DNA of 6,873 nucleotides, from positions 1 through 6,873 of the forward strand of contig JAEZAY010000111.1 in assembly GCA_023427575.1 (NCBI GenBank), written 5' to 3'. Positions 1 through 4,090 of this stretch are shown here, in pieces. Position numbers and translations under genes: made by a program. Under the pieces are notes generated by a model. It saw only the letters and a program-made list of their open reading frames with translations. It was not told where the DNA came from and searched no databases. Source of the DNA: Bacteroidota bacterium. GTDB taxonomy: Bacteria; Bacteroidota; Bacteroidia; Chitinophagales; Chitinophagaceae. Each line of letters begins with the position of its first letter. Within the stretch, counting starts at the first letter, position 1.

Positions 1-26
1 GAATATAACTGTCCGGATTTGAATGT

Positions 27-50
27 GCACATTGGCACATTCGCACATCA
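27..50 (+). repeat. Three tandem 8-bp units GCACATTN
   Basis: Three consecutive 8-base units are visible: GCACATTG (27-34), GCACATTC (35-42) and GCACATCA (43-50). The segment also forms a hairpin: GAATGTGC (21-28) is the reverse complement of GCACATTC (35-42), with a 6-base loop. The related CCACATTT and CCACATTA occur at 386-401. Short CACATT repeats of this kind are, from memory, common between genes in Chitinophagaceae and relatives; their role is unknown. Confidence 0.6.
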
Positions 51-67
51 TTGGTGTCCGGGTAAAA
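47..67 (+). repeat. Left arm of 21-bp perfect inverted repeat
   Basis: This arm is the exact reverse complement of 363-383; identity stops at 46/384 and 68/362. It contains TTGGTGTCCGGGTAAAA. Further out, TGTCCGG recurs at 10-16, mirrored on the right by a second CCGGACA at 403-409, so each side carries two copies of the TGTCCGG motif in the same relative orientation. Confidence 0.85.
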
Positions 68-77
68 TGTATTCGCC

Positions 78-270
78 CGGGCCTCGGAAGAAATCCGTTA
101 AGAAAATTGAAACGAACGGCGTAAAATAAAAAACAGTTGTTACCGAAGCCCGGAGATGATCTTTAGCTCGTAAGTCCTATTGGCGCTGGGTTATATTCTT
201 TCGCTGTGACTTGTTTTTATTTAGCTGGAAGTTTCAATTTTTAGGATTTATTCCGGAGCCCGATTTTTTT
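78..270 (+). ncRNA. Candidate structured RNA, rod-like hairpin with U-tract (6S-like architecture)
   Basis: On the plus strand, 78-96 pairs with 244-262 (17 of 19 positions including one G-U; mismatches at 83/257 and 90/250). Then 103-113 pairs perfectly with 231-241 (11 bp), and 122-136 pairs with 211-223 (about 13 bp with bulges). Asymmetric internal loops separate the three stems, and a 74-nt apical region (137-210) remains. The closing stem is followed almost at once by seven T's (264-270), which exist only in this orientation. Length near 190 nt and a long rod with interruptions match the general shape of 6S RNA, but I cannot confirm the family from sequence signatures, and no convincing promoter is seen upstream. 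It may simply be the inner palindrome of a mobile element. The pairing is seen; the RNA identity is inferred. Confidence 0.35.
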
Positions 271-272
271 GC

Positions 273-299
273 TCCACTTTTTTTCTAAAAAAAAGTGGA
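273..299. repeat. 12-bp A/T-rich hairpin
   Basis: TCCAC followed by seven T's (273-284) is complementary to eight A's followed by GTGGA (287-299), giving 12 pairs (273-284 with 288-299) around a 3-base loop (285-287). No T-run follows it on either strand, so it is not a standard intrinsic terminator. It overlaps a competing stem, GGAGC (255-259) with GCTCC (271-275). The rest of 300-362 shows nothing I can interpret. Confidence 0.6.
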
Positions 300-362
300 A
301 GGGGTCGTTTACAATGACTGCTCCGAATTCAATAGGATAAAGGTTTCGCGGGAATGGGAAAT

Positions 363-383
363 TTTTACCCGGACACCAATGAT
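363..383 (-). repeat. Right arm of 21-bp perfect inverted repeat
   Basis: Exact reverse complement of 47-67. The 12-base sequence TTACCCGGACAC within it (365-376) recurs as a direct repeat at 399-410, separated by a stretch with two CCACATT units (386-401). The second copy lies just downstream of the groES-like gene, so that gene's transcript would run into this arm. Confidence 0.85.
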
Positions 384-417
384 TACCACATTTCCACATT
401 ACCCGGACACAAATTGC

Positions 418-789
418 TTAGATCTGCTCCTCCCTTTCCAGCATCAGGATGGCGCTTTGAGGAACGATAAAATATTTCTCGTTTTCGTACATTACTTCGG
501 TGGCACCACTGATCAGGAAAATCGCCAGATCACCTTCTTTAGCCTGTAGCGGCACATATTTAACCTGTTCCTCTTCCGATTTCCAGGATTCATTTTCCAT
601 TGGGAGGGGTATGGCATAGCCGGGACCGGTTTTAATTACATAACCCTGCTGCACTTTTTCCTTTTCCTGCACGCCGGGCGGCAGGTACAATCCGCTTTCC
701 GTTTTTTCATTCGGGGTCAACGGTTTGATCAGCATCCGGTCGCCAATTACTATCAGCTTCTTAAACTTATTATCGGTTGTCAAACGCAT
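418..789 (-). CDS. GroES-like co-chaperonin (Cpn10 family), orphan copy
   Basis: A 123-residue cytosolic protein of the Cpn10 fold; family members cap GroEL and help fold substrate proteins. The N-terminal core (about 12-57) is recognisable: VIGDRMLIKP leads into a mobile-loop-like stretch at 27-46. That stretch contains G33-L34-Y35-L36 in the place where GroES has its hydrophobic GroEL-contacting tripeptide. The C-terminal strand reads KYFIVPQSAILMLE. It is longer than canonical GroES (about 90-97 residues), with a charged insertion at about 58-82 before the KEGDLAIF strand. There is no groEL beside it, so it is probably a second, lineage-specific GroES-like protein rather than the main groES, and I leave the symbol empty. 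The start is supported by a good promoter match just upstream (807-836), giving a very short leader. Family assignment is firm; interaction with GroEL is inferred. Confidence 0.85.
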   Translation of the reverse strand: MRLTTDNKFKKLIVIGDRMLIKPLTPNEKTESGLYLPPGVQEKEKVQQGYVIKTGPGYAIPLPMENESWKSEEEQVKYVPLQAKEGDLAIFLISGATEVMYENEKYFIVPQSAILMLEREEQI

Positions 790-806
790 AATTTACCATT
801 GAGGCG

Positions 807-836
807 CAAATGTAAGAATTCTGTTTCTGGCCGGAA
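807..836 (-). promoter_or_regulatory. Promoter of the groES-like gene
   Basis: On the minus strand TACATTTG (814 to 807) matches the Bacteroidota -7 consensus TAnnTTTG perfectly. TTC (836-834) lies 19 bases upstream, where the consensus has TTG. Transcription would start near 800, about ten bases before the ATG at 789. Confidence 0.55.
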
Positions 837-936
837 TAGCCAAATAAATATTAAACTTCCGGCAACGGCGCCGGTCAAAGAACAAAATAAGGGAAGGCTG
901 TACGAATACAGTTTAATTCCTTTAATTTTATTAACC

Positions 937-944
937 TATGTTTA
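937..944 (+). promoter_or_regulatory. Possible -7 element of the response-regulator gene
   Basis: TATGTTTA matches TAnnTTTG at five of six fixed positions. No TTG lies at the expected distance upstream; instead there are two direct copies of TTTAATT (912-918, 921-927) where an activator or autoregulator could bind. Distance to the ATG at 968 suits a short leader. Weak call. Confidence 0.3.
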
Positions 945-967
945 TTTAGCCAATTAAAACACACACA

Positions 968-1669
968 ATGGAAGGAAAGAAACCGAAAATATTATTATGC
1001 GAAGACGACACGAACCTGGGCATGGTATTGAAGAATTATCTTGAGCTAAATGATTTTGATGTGGTGCTGGAAAGAGATGGGCGCCTGGGACTTGCGGCAT
1101 TTCAACGCGAAAAGTTTGATCTCTGCCTGCTTGATATAATGATGCCGCATATGGATGGTTTTACTCTTGCAGAGGAAATCCGCGATGTGGATCCCGATAT
1201 CCCCTTATTTTTCCTGAGTGCCAAAACCATGAAAGAGGATATTATCCAGGGTTATAAACTGGGCGCCGATGATTATATCACGAAGCCATTCGACAGCGAA
1301 GTGCTTTTGCTGAAGATCAAGGCAATCCTGAAAAGAAATGAAGAAGGCAATAAGGAACTGGAGAACAAGGAATACGATCTGGGCTCCTACCATTTCAACC
1401 CCAAACTCAGGGAATTGAGTCATAACGGCAAGATGCAAACGCTTTCACCGAAGGAAAACGAACTGTTAAAGCTTCTGGCTGAACATTTGAATGATCTCTT
1501 ACCCCGCGAGCATGCGCTTAAGAAAATCTGGGGCAGCGACACCTATTTTAATGGCCGTTCAATGGATGTGTACATTGCCAAGCTGCGGAAATATCTGAAA
1601 GAAGACAGTAATATCGAAATTGTAAATATTCACGGCAATGGATTCAGGCTGGTAGCTCCTACAACATAA
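968..1669 (+). CDS. OmpR/PhoB-family response regulator transcription factor
   Basis: A 233-residue two-component response regulator acting as a DNA-binding transcription factor in the cytoplasm. The receiver domain spans about 6-122: acidic pair D13-D14, phospho-acceptor D56 in LLDIMMP, switch residue S84, aromatic Y103 and conserved K106 in ITKPF. After a charged linker (about 124-135) comes a winged-helix DNA-binding domain (about 136-228), with LSPKENELLKLL, the recognition-helix region RSMDVYIAKLRKYL and the wing GNGFRLV. All phosphorylation residues are intact. It resembles RprY-type regulators of Bacteroidota, but the target genes cannot be read from sequence. No histidine kinase lies in the window, so its partner is encoded elsewhere or upstream of the groES-like gene. 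It is apparently monocistronic, followed by a strong terminator. The ATG has no Shine-Dalgarno sequence, as is usual in this phylum. Confidence 0.93.
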   Translation: MEGKKPKILLCEDDTNLGMVLKNYLELNDFDVVLERDGRLGLAAFQREKFDLCLLDIMMPHMDGFTLAEEIRDVDPDIPLFFLSAKTMKEDIIQGYKLGADDYITKPFDSEVLLLKIKAILKRNEEGNKELENKEYDLGSYHFNPKLRELSHNGKMQTLSPKENELLKLLAEHLNDLLPREHALKKIWGSDTYFNGRSMDVYIAKLRKYLKEDSNIEIVNIHGNGFRLVAPTT

Positions 1670-1708
1670 ACTGGAAATCCACCCCTGCTTTTAAGTCATC
1701 TGATTCCG

Positions 1709-1731
1709 GGCCGGCATTTGCCGGCCTTTTT
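1709..1731 (+). terminator. Intrinsic terminator of the response-regulator gene
   Basis: GGCCGGC (1709-1715) pairs with GCCGGCC (1720-1726) around the loop ATTT and is followed by TTTTT (1727-1731). The stem is all G-C. No T-run follows on the minus strand, so it serves the plus-strand gene only. It sits between the two convergent stop codons, with its T-tract ending 3 bases before the ruvB stop. Confidence 0.88.
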
Positions 1732-1733
1732 CT

Positions 1734-2768
1734 TTACAGAAAAAGCAGGTTTTCATCAGCCGATCCGTAAGGCTTTTTGCCCAGGTGATGAAATGCTTTG
1801 GGCGTGGCTTCCCGGCCCCGGGGCGTTCTCTTCAAAAATCCTTCCTGGATCAGAAAGGGCTCATACACCTCTTCAATGGTTCCGGCTTCTTCGCCCACAG
1901 CGGTTGCAATGGTGGTTATTCCAACAGGCCCGCCTTTAAATTTATCGATGATGGTGATCAGAATCTTGTTATCCATTTCGTCGAGGCCATGCTCGTCTAC
2001 ATTCAAAGCCCTTAATGCATGCTGGGTTATGCCCAGATCGATTATTCCATTGTGCAATACCATGGCAAAATCGCGAACCCTGCGCAGCAAACCATTGGCA
2101 ATCCGGGGCGTACCACGGCTCCGGCGGGCAATTTCATGCGCTGCATCGGAAGTGATCTTTGTATTCAGGATGCCGGCCGAGCGGCTTACAATATGATAAA
2201 GCGTTTCTCCATTATAGTACTGCAAACGCGATTTAATCCCGAATCGCGATAAAAGCGGCGCCGTTAACAAGCCACTGCGGGTGGTAGCACCGATCAGCGT
2301 AAAGGGATTTAATGTGAGCTGGATACTCCTTGCATTCGGGCCGGTATCGATCATAATATCGATCCGGTAATCTTCCATAGCTGCATAGAGATATTCTTCC
2401 ACCACGGTGCTTAACCGATGGATCTCATCAATAAAAAGCACATCATGTGTTTCGAGGTTGGTTAACAGGCCAGCCAGATCACCGGGTTTTTCTATAACGG
2501 GGCCGGAAGTTTCTTTGATATTCACGCCCAGTTCATTCGCCACAATTCGGCTTAAAGTGGTTTTACCAAGTCCCGGTGGCCCATGAAATAAAATATGATC
2601 CAGCGCTTCGCCCCGCATTTTCGCCGCCTGAATAAATATTTTCAGGTTCTGTATGATCTGCTCCTGGCCCGCAAAATCACTGATAGCCGCCGGCCGGATA
2701 TTGTTTTCAAACTCTTTATCCGCAGCAGACAAACCGCCTTTCTCCTTGTTTAAGTTCTCATTGGCCAT
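1734..2768 (-). CDS. ruvB: Holliday junction branch migration ATPase RuvB
   Basis: A 344-residue AAA+ motor of the RuvAB complex, which moves Holliday junctions during recombination and repair. Landmarks: IRP entry (24-26), Walker [10 protein letters not shown] (63-71), Walker B with DEIH (114-117), sensor 1 GATTR (160-164), arginine finger R175 in LLSRFG, sensor 2 GTPR (219-222), and the C-terminal winged helix with RTPRGREAT (314-322). All key residues are present and the length is close to E. coli RuvB (336), with a short extra tail ([14 protein letters not shown]). I chose the ATG at 2768 ([11 protein letters not shown]). The frame stays open upstream to 2855, but those 29 residues do not resemble RuvB and would overlap the opposite-strand gene at 2817. 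ruvA and ruvC are not in the window, which is usual for this phylum. No clear promoter is visible in the 48-bp gap. Confidence 0.97.
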   Translation of the reverse strand: MANENLNKEKGGLSAADKEFENNIRPAAISDFAGQEQIIQNLKIFIQAAKMRGEALDHILFHGPPGLGKTTLSRIVANELGVNIKETSGPVIEKPGDLAGLLTNLETHDVLFIDEIHRLSTVVEEYLYAAMEDYRIDIMIDTGPNARSIQLTLNPFTLIGATTRSGLLTAPLLSRFGIKSRLQYYNGETLYHIVSRSAGILNTKITSDAAHEIARRSRGTPRIANGLLRRVRDFAMVLHNGIIDLGITQHALRALNVDEHGLDEMDNKILITIIDKFKGGPVGITTIATAVGEEAGTIEEVYEPFLIQEGFLKRTPRGREATPKAFHHLGKKPYGSADENLLFL

Positions 2769-2804
2769 GACCTGCAAGATGGAATGTTTTTTCCATTTAG
2801 GTTG

Positions 2805-2812
2805 TAGTTTTG
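2805..2812 (+). promoter_or_regulatory. -7 promoter element very close to the start of the small protein gene
   Basis: TAGTTTTG matches TAnnTTTG perfectly. ATG (2784-2786) lies 18 bases upstream where TTG is expected, a partial match. Only four bases separate the element from the start codon at 2817, so transcription would begin at or next to the ATG. Confidence 0.4.
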
Positions 2813-2816
2813 TTGG

Positions 2817-3101
2817 ATGAAATTCGAAGAATTCATTGCCAGCCTGGATCAGCATCAGCCTCCTGTTTCCCTTAGCGCCGAGTTAAAGTCGTTATGGTTT
2901 GATAAAAATGACGAATGGGAGCAGGCACATGATCTGGCGCAGGAGATTCCCGGCAGCAGCGGATCCTGGATCCATGCCTATCTTCATCGCAAGGAAGGCG
3001 ACCAGTGGAATGCCGATTACTGGTACCGGAAAGCCGGGAAATCATCGCCCGCCAGCTCCCTCGACCAGGAATGGGAAGTCTTGGTTAAAGCATTTCTTTA
3101 A
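2817..3101 (+). CDS. Conserved small protein of unknown function
   Basis: A 94-residue, probably cytosolic protein with no signal peptide or membrane segment. It is rich in Trp and acidic residues. I recall similar short proteins in Bacteroidota and other bacteria sharing the central pattern LWxDxxxxWxxAHxxAQ followed by [24 protein letters not shown], both seen here (about 26-42 and 52-74). The paired helices with W/A/Y-rich spacing look like a short TPR-type helical unit, but that is inference and no function is assigned. The start is fixed: the only Met is residue 1, and an in-frame TAG lies at 2805-2807, leaving no other start. It diverges from ruvB across 48 bp and converges with the phosphatase-family gene with 3 bp between stop codons. 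Confidence 0.85.
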   Translation: MKFEEFIASLDQHQPPVSLSAELKSLWFDKNDEWEQAHDLAQEIPGSSGSWIHAYLHRKEGDQWNADYWYRKAGKSSPASSLDQEWEVLVKAFL

Positions 3102-3104
3102 CAG

Positions 3105-3956
3105 CTATTTTATCCGCAGGCTTGCCATTACCGGAAAATGATCCGATGAAAAACGCCCGCCCCAGGTTTGCGATAAAGTGGCGTGTTTTAAGACCTGCAC
3201 CCCGTTTTTTACAAATACATAATCAATCGGCTGATCCGATACTTCTTTTGAAGCGAAACCCGTGAATGTTCCGGTTGGTCCGTAATGCGGCTTTGCAGAT
3301 ACCTGTTTTGCATCCGTCAGGCGCAGGGGATTTTGCGGGTCGGTGATTATCCGGATGGGTTCATCGCCGGGAGCGGCATTAAAATCGCCGGTTACAATTG
3401 CCGGGCTTTTTCCGGCAATCTCATTTACTTTTTTCAATACCAGCAGCGCGCTTTGCTTCCGGGCTTCTTTCCCCCGGTGGTCGAAATGGGTATTAAAAAA
3501 ATAGAATTGCTTTTTGGTTTTTTTATCCTGAAATTTTGCCCAGGTCATGATCCGCGTGATAGCCGCATCCCAGCCTTTGGCGCCGGTGTCTGAAGTGTTT
3601 TGCGCGAGCCAGAAAGTAGCCGATTGCAGCAGTTTAAACCGGTTCGTATTGTATAAAATCGCTGAAAATTCTCCGGCCTCTTTACCATCTTCCCGGCCTA
3701 CACCAATATGATCATAGCCGGGCAGCCGGTCTTTAAGATCGGTGAGCTGGCCATAAAACGCTTCCTGAACGCCCACAATATCGGCTTCATGAAAAAGTAT
3801 CTGCGAAGCAGCGAAATCCTTCCGGTAAGGCCATGCATTGGCAGAATCGGATGCCGTATTTAAACGGATATTAAATGTAAACACATTAAAATCGGCCTGA
3901 GCGAATCCGGAAGCTACGGTGGCCAGCAGGATCAACGACAAAAAAAGTTTCTTCAT
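3105..3956 (-). CDS. Secreted endonuclease/exonuclease/phosphatase family protein
   Basis: A 283-residue metal-dependent hydrolase of the EEP (DNase I-like) superfamily. The signal peptide is clear: MKKLF, a hydrophobic core, then a cut after about residue 20 (GFAQ-AD), so it acts in the periplasm or outside. Active-site motifs in order: FNIRLN with N29, VGVQEA with metal-ligand E65, NTHFDH with H157, TGDFNA with D191 and N193, QPIDYVF with D245, and SSDHFPV with the D272-H273 pair. All are intact and the length is typical. Members cleave phosphodiesters or phosphomonoesters in nucleic acids, lipids or sugars; the substrate here is unknown, although the layout resembles Bacteroidota proteins annotated simply as EEP hydrolases. 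I chose ATG 3956 because the signal peptide begins there; the frame is open to 4055 but that extension would bury the signal. The only promoter hint is TATTTTTA (3981 to 3974), a poor match. Confidence 0.93.
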   Translation of the reverse strand: MKKLFLSLILLATVASGFAQADFNVFTFNIRLNTASDSANAWPYRKDFAASQILFHEADIVGVQEAFYGQLTDLKDRLPGYDHIGVGREDGKEAGEFSAILYNTNRFKLLQSATFWLAQNTSDTGAKGWDAAITRIMTWAKFQDKKTKKQFYFFNTHFDHRGKEARKQSALLVLKKVNEIAGKSPAIVTGDFNAAPGDEPIRIITDPQNPLRLTDAKQVSAKPHYGPTGTFTGFASKEVSDQPIDYVFVKNGVQVLKHATLSQTWGGRFSSDHFPVMASLRIK

Positions 3957-3957
3957 A

Positions 3958-4032
3958 TTAGAACAGCTTGGGGTAAAAATAAGGATAATACTGCTGAATT
4001 TTCCGGGCGGCATCCGGATACCTTTCATCCAT
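3958..4032 (-). CDS. Possible 24-codon leader reading frame upstream of the EEP gene
   Basis: An ATG at 4032 opens a 24-codon frame (starting MDERYPDAARKIQQ, ending YYPYFYPKLF) that stops one base before the EEP start (TAA, T, ATG). The codons used (AAA, CAG, CTG, CCG) look like those of the neighbouring genes. No Shine-Dalgarno sequence is seen and I do not recognise the peptide. The stop-start proximity would permit translational coupling. A chance frame is quite possible at this length. Confidence 0.2.
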   Translation of the reverse strand: MDERYPDAARKIQQYYPYFYPKLF

Positions 4033-4039
4033 TTCATAG

Positions 4040-4068
4040 TTGCGATTCTGTTCATTTCGATATCTTGA
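4040..4068 (+). promoter_or_regulatory. Possible promoter of the tricorn-like gene
   Basis: TTG (4040-4042), an 18-base spacer, then TATCTTGA (4061-4068), a partial match to TAnnTTTG. A start near 4073 would leave a leader of under 20 bases before the ATG at 4091. It overlaps the possible leader frame on the other strand only marginally, if at all. Confidence 0.25.
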
Positions 4069-4090
4069 GCCGAATAAAAATCCGAATTAT

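Larger units (their letters stand above)
10..409. mobile_element. Candidate MITE-like nested inverted-repeat element, non-coding
   Basis: A 400-bp block begins with TGTCCGG (10-16) and ends with its reverse complement CCGGACA (403-409). Inside this, 47-67 and 363-383 are perfect reverse complements over 21 bases (core ACCCGGACACCAATGAT on the right side). A second, imperfect palindrome (about 78-136 against 211-262) lies between them. No transposase or other credible reading frame is present, so if mobile it would be non-autonomous. No target-site duplication is visible at the outer ends, and the left end lies only 9 bases from the window edge, so the boundaries are uncertain. The right end stops 8 bases short of the groES-like stop codon. 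Direct sight: the repeats. Inference: mobility. It could instead be a fixed structured RNA locus that happens to lie between repeats. Confidence 0.4.

Noticed and set aside
21..50. CRISPR array
   Set aside because: The repeats are 8-base contiguous units without spacers.
10..409. Retron or group II intron RNA
   Set aside because: Inverted repeats flank a structured core, but no reverse transcriptase gene is anywhere in the window and no family-specific motifs were seen.
295..549. 84-codon plus-strand frame
   Set aside because: It starts in the hairpin/repeat region and runs antisense into the groES-like gene; no family resemblance.
859..874. CCGGC/GCCGG hairpin as a terminator or operator
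   Set aside because: Only a 5-bp stem with no T-tract, in a divergent promoter region; too weak to call.
1718..2252. Several overlapping plus-strand frames of 73-132 codons
   Set aside because: All are antisense to ruvB, whose full set of AAA+ motifs shows it is the real gene.
2769..2855. 29-residue N-terminal extension of RuvB
   Set aside because: Not RuvB-like, and it overlaps the start of the opposite-strand gene at 2817; the ATG at 2768 gives the expected family N-terminus.
3285..3593. 102-codon plus-strand frame
   Set aside because: Antisense to the EEP gene; no recognisable motifs.
3957..4055. 33-residue N-terminal extension of the EEP protein
   Set aside because: It would place residues before a clean signal peptide that starts at 3956.
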